The notes beneath the pieces were generated by a model. The model ran no database searches. It was not told the DNA's origin and saw only the letters and a list, made by a program, of their open reading frames with translations. A stretch of DNA of 64,000 nucleotides from Zonotrichia leucophrys gambelii (Eukaryota; Chordata; Aves; Passeriformes; Passerellidae), in the NCBI RefSeq assembly GCF_028769735.1, contig NC_088169.1, positions 43,553,229 to 43,617,228 of the forward strand, in the 5' to 3' direction. Both the position numbers and the translations under genes were made by a program. Numbering within the stretch: position 1 is the first letter of the stretch; the number at the start of each line of letters is the position of its first letter. Shown here one piece after another: positions 22,901 to 34,615 of the stretch.

Positions 22901-25900
22901 GACAAGTCAAGTTATACTGGTTCAGTACTGCAAACTGTAGCAGTGTGTTTATCTTTTAAATCTATGGGCTGAGACTAATATAATCAGCATTAATTACTCA
23001 GCAACATAGAAGTAGTGATGAGTTTTCAATCAGTATAAATGTAATACATATAAAATACATTTTAAGTATACCTAAGATGAGCTAGACAAGCTCTTTCTAT
23101 TGTTATCAAATGATTTTTAATCTTCAGGGTCAGAGTCTCTTATCTCCATAATTTATGAGATCATCATATTAACTGCTATACAATATCCTATAGATACTTT
23201 GTGCAACCCTACTATTAATAATGTCTAGTTTTTACACAGATTACGTCAATTTTGTTTTTCTTTGGTGACAATTAAAACAATTTTTTGTACATTCCTAAAT
23301 CAAATTTCAGGGCTGTCAATATTTTAACCATTTCTTTTTTTTAAGAACAGTAGTATTTCTCTTCCTGATTTTACCAAGAAAAAAACATGAAGCTAAGAAA
23401 TTTGTAAATGAGAACTTGTTTATGTGCAGCATTTTTTCAGCTGATACTTCATACCAGAACATATATACATTATTTTTTTGATAACAGTGTGTTTTAAAAA
23501 GTGATTACAAAGTGATGCAAAAATATCAGGTAATTGCTTTAAAGGGTTTGCTCTCTTCCTTTAGCCTTTCAGTTCCTTGGAGCCATGGGTAGTTCTAAAT
23601 TACAAAGAAGTTCCAAGGTATCAATTAGTCCAGTGGATAAATGGGTTTAAAATAAAAATCAGAAGAATACACATGACTTGTTTACTAGAACAAAGAGAAC
23701 AAGTCCAGCTTTTTATTCCTGCACATTAATCAGATTTAATGGAAATATTGCACTGAATGAAATAGAATTTGGATTAGATTTTAAATCAGCCCTGCAATTC
23801 TCACCTGTAATAGTTTTGGCAAAGGGTCTTTATACTATAGATACCTTAGAAAATTAATTTGAAATACATTTCTATTTGCTATTGTAAAACAAATACACTT
23901 TTTAAATTTTACCCTTTCTTTACACAGATGTTCTATAAGTCTGCTAAATGAGACAATGCATGGTTCTAGATGCTGAGCACTACCTTTTGAAGAACATATG
24001 GTATGTAATGCAGACATAGTCTAATAAATTAAAAATCCAGCATTAGTAGTGGTCCAACAAGTTGTGAAGTCTTATAATTTGGTAATAATTCACCAGCCTA
24101 AATTACATATTATAAATTAATTCATATTTAGGGTAACAGATAGAACTCAATAAATTACAACCAGACAGGTTAAAATCCATCCTTGATTTATGACATTGTA
24201 TTTAGCAAGACTGCCTTTCACAGTCCAGAGGAGATCCAAAATTGATGAGCCTGGACTATCTGAAGGGTCAGCCCATAATACACAGGAATCGATAACTAAA
24301 TCCAAGCAAACCTGGAAAACCTACACATGTTATAAACTTATTATGATTTGAAAAATTCTATGGGAAAGTATTGCCAGCTGCCATTGATGTTTGGTGATCT
24401 TGTAGGTTTTTCTTCTGTTTATGGGTAGCACAAACAAACCAGAAGCATCATACTCCCTCTTCTAAAGATTTATAGTACAATCAAATGTACCTTGCATGCA
24501 TTGTCCTTCCAGAGTCACAACGAATGTCTCAGGTACAAGTTACAGCCAGGTAAGCAAAAGGCATTCAAAAGTTATGAAAAAAATTAGTGGAGAAGAAATT
24601 AATCCACACAACATTACATTAATTCTATCTTTTTTTTAAATACATCAAACAGAGAACTATGGGTAGGTGGGAAATTCAGTGTAGTTAATCCTACTTAGCA
24701 AGTCACAGACATAATGCAAAATCCCTGAATCATTTAGAATATCAGAAAACTGAGCTGGAATGATCGAGTCTTCAAGACATATAAATGAATTATAAAGAAT
24801 GAACTCATTAGGGCATTACCTGTGAAGGTAATATGGGAGAGAGATCAATAGGGTAAGTGATAGTCACACAGATTTGGGACTCACTGAAACTGCTCCTCAT
24901 TGATACATATTTCAAATTAACCAACTTCACAGACTGCAGACTCACCAATGAAGTCAGTAAGAAAACAGGTATAACAGATGAAACCTGTAGCATAACCAAC
25001 TTTGTGTTGCCAAAGAATAGCAATGTGCCTCGGGCTTTTATAGCTCAAAGTACTCATAACAGACTTCAGAGTTTGCCTTGTCTGGTCTTGAATTTAATTT
25101 AGCTGTCTTTGACAAAAACACAAACATTCAACAAACTTGAATTAGAATTGGTTGACCATTGCCTAAGTTGCTCTGTGTTCAGTGGCATATTATTGATATA
25201 CTCAAGGAGTTTCCTACATATCCTGTGATTTGGAGTTTGGTTTAGTCATACTGTATTCTCTTTAGTTGGGGCTTGTGTTGGGGTTTTTTTCTTAGCATCA
25301 GGACACAAGGAAGTTGGAATAGGACAGCTTTAGTTGGAATATTAATAGGAATTAGCAATCATACATAACCATACATAATTCAGGCTATAAGCATTATTTA
25401 CACTGAAAAGAACTGTTGCACTTTGAAATGAAATAGCAAATTGTCTCAAATCCATATGTAAGGTGTGTTCTTCTTTTTTCCCCTCAAAGAAATTGTGAGA
25501 ACTCATAAGAAACTCATTCCCAAGGAAAACAATACATAGAATGTAGAGAAATGTCCAAAGCCAGGTAAGATGAATTTCACTCATTTTCGTGCTTCATCTT
25601 TTCACTAGTCTGAATTGGTAAGTGTACTTCTCATTCTTGTTTTATAATCAACTCAGTATCATCACACAGTGTTAATTTTTCCTGACTAAACCTGACACAA
25701 GCTATTTTGCTATGCAGAATTTGCTTTCTAAATGAATAAATTTAGGTGTGTTTTCCTTTCCTTCTCTATCTTCTCAGGTATGCATTTGAGAAACAGCCCT
25801 ACAATGGAAAAGGCCAAGTTCTAGCGATTTGACATGATGATCCAAATCTTGTAATTTGCTTGGTGGTTTTTGGTAGGTTTTTGTTTGTTTGTTTGTTTTC

Positions 25901-26900
25901 ATTGAGGGTTTTGTTTGGTTTTGTTTTGGGGCGGGTTTGATGGTTTCATTTTTGTTTTGATTTTTTGTTGTTGTTTTGGTTTTCAATAAAATGTTGGAAT
26001 AAATTTATTTTTTATCCAGTTCTTTGGAGTTACATTAATTTTTTATGACTTAATGGAAATCATCACAATTGATTCAGAAGATTATTTCTGAACTTTTCAG
26101 TGAAACTTGCTGCTATGGATTTTAAAATATCTAGTCTCTGAATTTGTTATTTAAGATACTCCTAAGTCATAAGTGGAATGAAAAGTATTTAATCTTATCT
26201 TGACAGATCATAGTTTAATACTGAATGTCTCTCATATGAATGAAAGAATGAATGAATAATGCAAGGTTATCATTTTATCTAGTTATAAGCAATGATTCCA
26301 CTTTTCTCTCAAAACTGTTCTTTCCTTTACTTTTCAGTCTGGTGTTATCCTTTTAATAGTGATGACTATGGAACCATTCATGTTGTCATTTTGGAAGCAA
26401 CATGAGCAGATTGTTTTCTATGGTGCCAGGAGAGAAATAACTAGCAATTAACAGAGCTCGACCAAACCATTTTCTTTTCCTGTTGAATTCTGCTTGTGTT
26501 CTCTTGGATTTTGCATTGCACTCAAGGCAATACTTTCCCAGAGGAAATATTTCCAAATTCTGAATAGATTGCTTACTGCTGTGGAACAAAATACGCTCAG
26601 AGTTGCAAGCAGGGCATTCCAGGGAATCAGAGCTTTAAAACTGGTATCTCATAAGAACGTTGTTTGAAAATATTTTGACGTAAACTGACGTGCGTGGTTT
26701 GCAAAAGGACATTAAATTGATACTGATTTCAGATAACCATTTTTACACATTTGCCATAATAAATAAGGACAGTAAGTCATCTCAGATATATGAAAACAGT
26801 ATTATTCAGAATTTATACCAGGATGATGTTGAGAGACGAGGGCCAGAAAATTAACAGATTAGAAGGATAAATTCATTTCACATAATTTTCAAACTATATC
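19901..26900. other. Unannotated intron sequence
   Basis: No gene or clear interspersed repeat is recognised in 7 kb. Simple sequence includes a G/T-rich strand-biased tract at 25862-25984 with (GTTT)n at 25883-25899. The GC-richer patch at 21610-21910 has short open frames only. Confidence 0.55.
25862..25984 (+). repeat. G/T-rich low-complexity tract with (GTTT)n
   Basis: The plus strand is almost devoid of C over about 120 bases and contains repeated GTTT and TTGTTG units. It generates the lysine/threonine-rich minus-strand frame seen there, which is not a gene. Confidence 0.85.
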
Positions 26901-26928
26901 TATATGAGTTAAGAAGCACTTCTAAGGC

Positions 26929-27040
26929 ATGATTCATCTTTCTGACTACCTTAAACTGAGATGAAGTGCTCACTGGAAGTGCTTGTTCCTCTCACTTTTA
27001 CTATAAAGGGATGTGACACTGAAACCCTAAGATTTTTGTA
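26929..27040 (+). repeat. Dispersed repeat, member C (ATGATTCATCT core)
   Basis: The member starts ATGATTCATCTTTCTGACTA and runs through ACTGAGATGAAGTG to CTCACTTTTACTATAAAGGGATGTGA. The order of blocks matches members at 29.9 and 31.6 kb. It is the most diverged of the three. The family is not recognised. Confidence 0.45.
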
Positions 27041-29595
27041 GGGAACTGGCATAAAGGGAAGTGTCCTTAAACATAATTCAGTACTGCAGTTTATACAAAT
27101 AAAGAGCTTAGATGATCAAGCTTCTATCAAGTGGTCTTAATGGTAGATAAATTACAAACTTCTTATGTATTTATGCAAATCTTTTTTTCCTCTTCACACC
27201 TGTAATCTGCTTTTCTTAGAATGAAATATATGGTTGGTTCCAGGGAGCTGCTGGAGCATTATGTCTACACATGTTACCTTTATAGGAATTAATTATTTGG
27301 GAATCACAGAGAAATTGCACTTGAAAAGAAAGAACAACCTCATGAAGATTTCCATAAAGCTAGACTGACATGAGATGAAGCTTTTGTCTTTCTGTTTAAA
27401 AGTTTAAAACCTGACTTTCTATTTATTTTTTCAATTTTCCCAGTTTTATGGTGACAATACTCACTCATCTTCAGTAAGCTGGGGGGGTATACAAATTAAA
27501 GTGAAATGTCAATCAGGTTCTAGCACATGCAACACTATGGATCAACATTTCTTGCACATCAAACAAGTAAATATATTCATTTTGTATCACTGATTATTTA
27601 ATCTCATAGTTTTTTTCTAAGTGTTGATTGAGATTTGGTGAATTCCTGCATCTGACAGTCAGAGGAATTCAACACCAAAAATTATCAGACCAGTAAGTCA
27701 AAGGAATTTAAGGAGACTGTTTACTTGACATATGACTACATGTAATAGGTTTCAAAGATCCTCACGAGAGCTTGGTAAGGGATTAAATGGATTTATTATC
27801 TTTCAATTCACTTTGCTTAACTTCAAATTTACTGAAGAGAAAAAAAATATGAAAAAAAGATCCTTAAGTCTTCATTTCTTAAACAAACATCCATGTTTTT
27901 CATGGAAGATGCAAGAACAATGAATTTTATGACTGCATCTATACTGCACTGAAATTAGTTCTGTATTCCTTTGTAAATATTGGATATCAAGAAGAAAAAC
28001 TGTATGTCCCTATGTATAGCTCTGGTATATTGGTGATTAGTGACCTCATCAGTGTTCATGATTAGTGATATGTGCAAAATTCTGCTTAACACAGGTGATA
28101 CAAAAGGCATGTTGGTCTATGCCATGTATTTCAGTACCTATTTTGGGCACATGATATAAAAAACAATGAAGTATGCACTTCCAAGTTTCAGACAGGTAAG
28201 TAAATGCAGCATTTTTCATTTGACAAGGCTCAAATGAAGTGGATAACCAGGCAGCCAAATGTTCTCTTTCACAGAAGCAGAAAACAGCCCCTGTGAAAAA
28301 TGTAAAACTCCAGTTCTCTAAACCACCTAGGAAAGCACATACAGTTGATCTAAGTTAAGTGAAATTCAGAAGATACTTGTACTCTAGGGAAATCCCAGGA
28401 AAGAGTAATTGCTTCTAGAATGACAAATGTTTGAAATATTCTGTGCAGCTGCTTTTGATGATAACATCTTAAAATCAAGCATTGGTACAGATTGGAACAG
28501 TTCACTCTACTTCAATTCATCCTTCCTTATCCAGTATGAATCCTGATTTTAATACAAATGATTTCCACACCAACTAATGACTCATTCTTTAGAAAATAAG
28601 GATAAAATAATACATGTTAAATGGTCCAGAGTTGCTAGTAGCTTTGGCACTTAGAATGAAAGAACAGAGGAATTGTTGAGGTCCCACTGAGACCCCTTCT
28701 GTCCCCTGCAGGCCATGAATCTCCAAGCCTTCCCTCTGCTGAGGTGCAGAACAAAGGATCTCCCATCTGATTTCTCAGTCCAGCTCTCTGACCTCATGGC
28801 AACAGGGAAGAAGTCAAACCCAAGATTTCTTCATTTAGTGTGGATTTCTTCCAATAGTCTACACACATTTTCAAGAAGCAGACTACTCTGAAAATTTTTA
28901 TATCCTGTTTTTAAATACTAATACACTTATACATTTTTAATGAGATTATTATCCCACCTATTATTTTCTGGTTTTGTTTTGCATAATGCCTTTTTATGAC
29001 TATTAATATACAGTCAGAGCTCACTCAATGGACCAGAGAAAAATTGATGCTAGATTTAAATGCATATCAATTTCCTACTGTGTAATTGCATAAATATGGG
29101 TTGAGTATGGGCTGAATATAATTAAATTATTCTCTTAAAATTTGTATCTTAATGCTCTTTAGACTTCACCAAGTTCCTTTCAAATACACAAAAGATAATT
29201 TGCCTTTTTAAATGATGCTAGTTTCATTTCAGAAAGATTATGAGTATAGTCAGTGCATTATCTACTGTCACAGTCTAGCTTTACCTGCTTTCACCCCAAC
29301 ACTGTTTGCAGATGCTCTGCTAAGCCCTGTCCTGCAAGCACTGCTGCCTCACATTCTCAAGGCATGGAATGCTTTCCAGGAAGGAGCTGGAGATATTAGC
29401 TGATGGAAATACATGTCTTCCAAACTACAAGCCCACAGTAATTCCTACCCCATCATGTGATTTGCCCCATTGAGCAGTGTGACAAACGTTATGCATTTCT
29501 GGCATCACTGAAAAGTGGATCATTACCTCCTCACTCCCTTTACAGTTATGTATCCTAGATTACATAGGACTGGAAGATCTATCTAAAGAATGAAA
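27041..29595. other. Unannotated intron sequence
   Basis: No gene is recognised. A stretch at 28975-29120 is rich in TAAT and octamer-like ATGCATAT/TTGCATAA motifs, but no function can be assigned. Confidence 0.5.
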
Positions 29596-29830
29596 CCATG
29601 TAGAAACACAAGGCTAGAAGGCACTTAAGATGTGTTCTAATCCATTCATTACACCCAGAGCAGGTTCAACTTAATTTATGACCTTATATTTTAACATCTT
29701 AATCTAAACTATCCTTAAGATACACACATTAACAGAGAAGCCACAACCTACAAGAAAATCATACCAGTATTTCACCATACTCTCATTTGCTTTTACCAAT
29801 GAGAACTAATTATTTTCTTCCTCCTCTTAG
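29596..29830 (-). mobile_element. Possible decayed CR1 3' fragment
   Basis: TAGAAACACAAGGCTAGAAGGCACTTAAGATGTGTTCTAATCCATTCATTACACCCAGAGCAGG follows the CR1 minus-strand tail pattern (tail, GGAAGGCACC, AGTCCA, CCCAGAGCAGG) but is heavily diverged. It could be another old LINE. Confidence 0.35.
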
Positions 29831-29899
29831 TTACTTCAGATTAGATTCTCTGAAAATGACAGTAGACATCTCTAAAGACCAAATACATCTCCAAAGCAG

Positions 29900-30060
29900 A
29901 TTTGTCCACATCTCAGCTACCAGTAGAGAGGATGATGGCATGATTCATCTGACCTAGTTTAGATGTCCACATGGAAATGAGATGAATCATACTGCTTTTC
30001 TCCTCTATTTATACAGAGAAAGGAGGGTGATTAGATCAGAGAAACTGGGAGATGAATCTT
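29900..30060 (+). repeat. Dispersed repeat, member A, with an 11-bp inverted pair
   Basis: ATGATTCATCTGACCTAGTTTAGATGT is followed by ATGGAAATGAGATGAATCAT, CTCCTCTATTTATA and GGAGGGTGA. The core ATGATTCATCT (29940-29950) is mirrored exactly by AGATGAATCAT (29980-29990) across a 29-base loop. Members B and C share the order of blocks. Confidence 0.6.
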
Positions 30061-31024
30061 ACTCCTGAAAAATGTTAAAAATCTTTCCTCTTCATTTTAT
30101 TAAAAGGATTAATCTTCTTTCAGTCATAAGAGGGGCACATTCCATCCCTATGTATTTGAACTTAATTCTAAATATTAGCAAAAAGGAAGTCCAAATTGCC
30201 CAGACTATGTGTTTAAGTGGACATGCTGGATGTTTAGGAGTTCCAAATTCAGCTCTGCCTGACTAGCTGCTATAAAAATGTGCTGCTAAACTACTTCAGA
30301 ATTGCATGGTTTCTCTAAGTCATGTTTACGGTGGGAAACACTAAGCTTTATACATCATTACAACAGAACAACTGCTGAGCCAGTCCTTCTTCAGTCTTCA
30401 ACTCAGTCTTATTCCTGCCTCAGAGCAGAATTCACATACACCCTGTTTTGAATTCTAGCTCTATTTTCCACCCTATGAAAGAGCTCTTGCTGCCTTCCCT
30501 CACTGACAGCACACTGATTACTTCACCATTCAACACAGGGATGAAAATTGTGTCTGTACCTGCCTAAGAACCACATCTGAAATGCCTTTTTCTAGTCTGA
30601 CTGTGAACACTTGCTAACCAATCAAATAAACATTTACAAAATCTTTAGCGTCTGTTTAGTGGTAATTTAATCAAGATCATTCCCAAATTACTTTTGAGAA
30701 TGCCACGATGAAGATCATAAAGAAACTTAAGAAAGCCAGTTGACTTAACACCTGTGCTTTTCACGTACCCACAATTTGGATCAATTTCCCTACAGGGAAA
30801 TTAGATAAGCTTAACCCAACTTGTTACCAGTAAATACAGCTTCATTGTTATTGTTTGGTATGTTCTTGTTTTTAGCTTCTAAATAATTCATCTTTTTATT
30901 CCCAATAATTGAAATTAGGCTAAGAAGTTTAAAATGCTCTAGTTTCCTCCTTTTCTGTTTAACAAAAAATAAAACATTCACCCTTTTCAGTCTTTTGCTA
31001 CATCTAGAAATCCAAAGTAAAGAA

Positions 31025-31113
31025 TGTCAACATACGCACTTCAGAATGTGCATGTTGACAAATGAAACCAATCAATGAAAACCATGTGGAAAACAATTCT
31101 GAAGTGAACATGC
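31025..31113. repeat. Nested inverted repeats
   Basis: TGTCAACATACGCAC (31025-31039) pairs, with a 2-base bulge, with GTGCATGTTGACA (31048-31060). CACTTCAGAAT (31037-31047) pairs perfectly with ATTCTGAAGTG (31096-31106), and GCATGTT (31050-31056) with AACATGC (31107-31113). The alternatives are mutually exclusive foldbacks. Confidence 0.75.
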
Positions 31114-31549
31114 TTACATCTTACAAGTGCTGCTCCCTAGCTGTACACAGGGGTCCTTTACCTGATAAGAGACTGATCAACATGGGTGATAGATGGGCTT
31201 GAACAAAGCTAACTATTTCTAGGGGAACCTGATAGGACATGTGGGAAAATTTTGCCCTTTCCTCCTTTTTTCAATGGATCTGCATCAGAATCTGATTTAT
31301 GCCCCTAGAGTGATAAACTGTGATATCATCTATTAAAACACATTTCACCTCTGTAATATAAAGTAAAAGGTTCATTATAGAGCTTTCAATTTTATATTGT
31401 CCAGTTCATATGTATCTTTAAAGGCATGCATGTCAATACTGATGAAAGCAGTTGATATTCACTAAATATTGACAATCCCAAACTCAAAATCCTCAAGATA
31501 GCAGATAAAGATCACATCTGTTTATCACACCTGTCACATAAGTATACAG

Positions 31550-31760
31550 GGTAGTGATTCATCTCAGCTACCACCTCAGCTAAATGCCATATTCTCTTTT
31601 TCTCAACAGTAGAAACTTATGGGATGTTTAAGGTATGATTCATCTGACACATTTCAGATGTTTATGGGAAAATGAATCACGCAAAAATATTTATGTGGGC
31701 ATGAATCATGCCAAAAAAGTGCCTCTCTCCATTTTATATTGAGGGAGCTGATGGTGACAA
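31550..31760 (+). repeat. Dispersed repeat, member B
   Basis: It shares TCTCAGCTACCA, ATGATTCATCTGACA, CAGATGT, ATGGGAAAATGAATCA, CTCTCCATTTTATA and GAGGGAGCTGATG with member A, in the same order. ATGATTCAT (31635-31643) pairs with ATGAATCAT (31701-31709). The family is unknown to me. Confidence 0.6.
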
Positions 31761-32161
31761 GCTCATCAATCCACTCTATTATACCACTCATCATTAGTTT
31801 TGCTATTTCACATGTACATCTTGGTTATCTCAGTTACAAATTTACTTATAACTTCCATATTGTTGTCTTGGAAGAGCTGTATTTGAATTCCTGCTGTAGA
31901 AAATTAGATCAAATTCTGTTTGCTCCAGAGGTTTACTTGTCCAGAGATTATTTTCTTGCAAGTAGATAAAATGTTTTTTATTATGTATTCATCTAACTTC
32001 CACTGCATGAATGCAATCTATATCATAGAATAAATTTCTGCTAAAAGTAATGAACTCTTAAAAAAAAATACAACCTGTACAAACAATGAAAAATATGCCT
32101 CTGCAAACCGGATGTAATGTTCCATTTCTTTTTGATGTCACTTAGTTTAATGTTGATTTAG

Positions 32162-32166
32162 TAGTC
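32162..32166. repeat. Target-site duplication, left copy (TAGTC)
   Basis: This 5-bp direct repeat immediately precedes TGTCCTGG and matches 32779-32783. Confidence 0.85.
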
Positions 32167-32645
32167 TGTCCTGGGGTGACGTTATGATGCTTGTATATCC
32201 CCATTCATCTGTTCTGTGCCTTTAAGACCGGCACTGAAGAGTGGAAGTTTTGTTTGGGTTTCTCTTATCAGGGACACAGAGGAAAAGCGGTACACAGAGC
32301 TGTTTTTTTCACTTCTGGCTTCAGCTTGCTGCTTTTGCTTGCTCTCTTTTTCTGCTCTTGCTTCTGCTCTGCTTTCTGCCTCTGCTTATTAGCTAGTTCT
32401 AGCTAAACAATCCACATTGCTTCCTGGACTGTTTCTCCTCTCCTGTTCCTGTGACCATCTCGAACCTGCTCCGGACTGGGACCCGGGAACACCGAAGGTT
32501 CGGCTGCAGCGGCTGGCCCAGCGCCGGAGGGACTGAGAACAGAGCAACCACCCCCCGAAAGAGACTTTCTGATTTTGCCATCTTTCTCAGAGCGGTGTCA
32601 TCGGGTATTGTTCATTTTGTGTGCTGGGGGGTGCGGGGCCAGTCA

Positions 32646-32651
32646 AATAAA
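32646..32651 (+). terminator. LTR polyadenylation signal (AATAAA)
   Basis: AATAAA lies about 100 bases before the LTR 3' end, the usual position. It is on the strand opposite to GPC5. Confidence 0.6.
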
Positions 32652-32759
32652 CAGGTTCTTTCCACCTCTCTCCGAGGAATTTTTTCCCGAACCGGTTGGG
32701 GGGAGGGGCCTTCCTTTGCAGATTCTTTAACAAATTTGCCCTAAACCAGTACAAATTTT

Positions 32760-32767
32760 TGGCGCCC
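32760..32767 (+). other. Retroviral primer-binding-site-like sequence
   Basis: TGGCGCCC lies six bases after the LTR end. TGG is complementary to a tRNA CCA tail, and this octamer is a common start of retroviral primer-binding sites. Only the first bases survive, so the primer tRNA cannot be named. Confidence 0.65.
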
Positions 32768-32778
32768 AAACCAGTACA

Positions 32779-32783
32779 TAGTC
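32779..32783. repeat. Target-site duplication, right copy (TAGTC)
   Basis: This 5-bp direct repeat immediately follows the second CCAGTACA terminus. Confidence 0.85.
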
Positions 32784-34548
32784 ACATGACATAAATGTGT
32801 ATGCATCTCCTTTTATTTATGCACATTTACCACTAGACATACAATTAATAGCTTACTCCCAGATTTGTTTCAGATCACTCCTACTAGTTCTTTCCAAGAA
32901 TGCTTGTGTGGTTCTGTAGACAGGCTTACTACAGGGACCACTCTGAAAAAACAGTATAGCTGAAACTGTAAGCTTCAGCACTCTCCACACTCTTTCCCTA
33001 TTGCTCCTTAAAGCTCCCCACTTCCTTTATCCTTCTGACACCCCACGGCATACAGCAAAGTACCTTGAGTTTATTTTGGTAGGCGCAGAGCAGCCTTCCT
33101 ATTATTGCAGACTAAAAAAATGCATTTAAAAAAATATCATATAAAATCAAGAGTGCACACACAGCCAAGCAGTAAATGAAAAGAATGTTCCATCCTGCTC
33201 TAGAAAGGAGTCCCAAGTGGTGTGGACATGAGCCACACTGTATTATTTGGCCTGCAGTCTGATATTTCTAGAGACCTGTGCAGTTAGCAGTGCCGATGGA
33301 GCAAACGTTCAGTGCTGGGCAATCTTCCTCCTGTAATGTTGAGGGCCATGCTGTAGTATTTTCTTCCTTTTCTGTGCCTTTCATTTAACTTCTGAATATT
33401 GTATATAGTTTCAGAACTCCTCACAGGGCTCCCTCACCCTCTACACCAATAGAGATCAAACACATAAAAGAGGTACAGGAGAGAAAAGCAATACAAGTCA
33501 TGTATTGTCTACTGAAAACTGGAAGTAGTATCCCTATTCTCCATTCAATTTACCAAATGTCTTCTAATTCCTTGCCAAATCCAGTTTGACAAGAAGATCA
33601 AATGTTAAACTATTTTCTCAGTTGGCTACTAGCAGTGACAAAACCACAGCTCTTTTCCACACTGGAGTCTATGAAGAATGGGATGGGAGTAGGAAAACCA
33701 AGAGCACCAATCTGCTGTGACCATCCAAGAAGAGAAAATTTTTGTTTCAGTTCCAACAGTATGTTTCTTTTAAAAGAAAGCCATGGAAATTAGTTCCACT
33801 TTAATCCTGAGGGATGAGTGATAATCCCAGCTCTTGAACACAGACTGTTACTCTGAACACAGGATATACAAAAGATGTAAAACCTTTCTCTACAACCATG
33901 AAAATCATCTGTCTAAAGCAGTAAAAAACTCCCTTCTCAAATCCCATGCATGCAGGAATGATTATACTTCCAAATCAGCAAATAATAAACTGTGAAAACA
34001 AGAGGAAGGTGAACGGCAGAGAACCACTCAGTCTCTTGAGACTCTTATAAGTGCCCCACTATTCTCTTCTGTGACCAGAAGTTCATATGGGGAGTTTGTA
34101 CATATTTAACATTACAGGTATGTTCTGAGAAGTAATTTCCTTCCTCTCTTTATTAGTGGGTCTTAGAGAGATGACATTTACAGCAGGGACACAGGATCAT
34201 CCTGTTCTTTCTTGAGACTCTTTTGAATTGCTCTCAGTGGTTCAAGAAGACTCCTCAAACCAGTATGGCTGCTGATGGAGGACTCTCCTTCTTGGAGACA
34301 AGAAACTGCCCTCAGAAACTGGTCATTTGACTCAAAGAAAACAGCAAGGAAGGCATCCTTTTCTCTTCTAGCTGGCAGATAATGCAAATCAATATACTTT
34401 AATATATCTTAATGCTACCCTAAAATAAAGATGTAACTAATCACATGGTAGGAGGCTCAAAACCAGAGGACATGTGCAAGGAACAGCACTTCAGAAGTGT
34501 GCTTCAGAAGCTTCAACGAGCATTACCTATGTGAAGCAGAGTACAAGA

Positions 34549-34615
34549 ACATTTTTAAAACACCTATTTCTTAGATTCTCTGACATTTTTAAACAACTAT
34601 TTCTTAGATTCTCTG
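34549..34615. repeat. Two-copy tandem duplication, about 34 bp
   Basis: Copies at 34549-34582 and 34583-34615 share ACATTTTTAAA and CTATTTCTTAGATTCTCTG and differ only in the middle (a CACC versus CAA segment). This is a small, fairly recent duplication. Confidence 0.9.

Larger units (their letters stand above)
32167..32778 (+). mobile_element. ERVL-like LTR with retained PBS and second LTR terminus
   Basis: The LTR (32167-32753, 587 bp) begins TGTCCTGGGGTGACGTTATG and first ends at CCCTAAACCAGTACA. It is followed by AATTTT, a primer-binding-site-like TGGCGCCC (32760-32767) and a second AAACCAGTACA ending at 32778. Perfect 5-bp target duplications TAGTC (32162-32166 and 32779-32783) flank the whole unit, so the second terminus is part of the original insertion. 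Five-base duplications fit ERVL-type integrases. AATAAA lies at 32646-32651. A second copy of this LTR family at 48563-49233 ends in CCCTAAACCAGGACA, which fixes the normal LTR end. The likely history is deletion of nearly the whole provirus between the PBS and the tip of the 3' LTR. It is antisense to GPC5. Apparent open frames inside it are not genes. Confidence 0.88.

Noticed and set aside
25774..25986. Lys/Thr/Gln-rich minus-strand open frame
   Set aside because: It is translation of the G/T-rich low-complexity tract.
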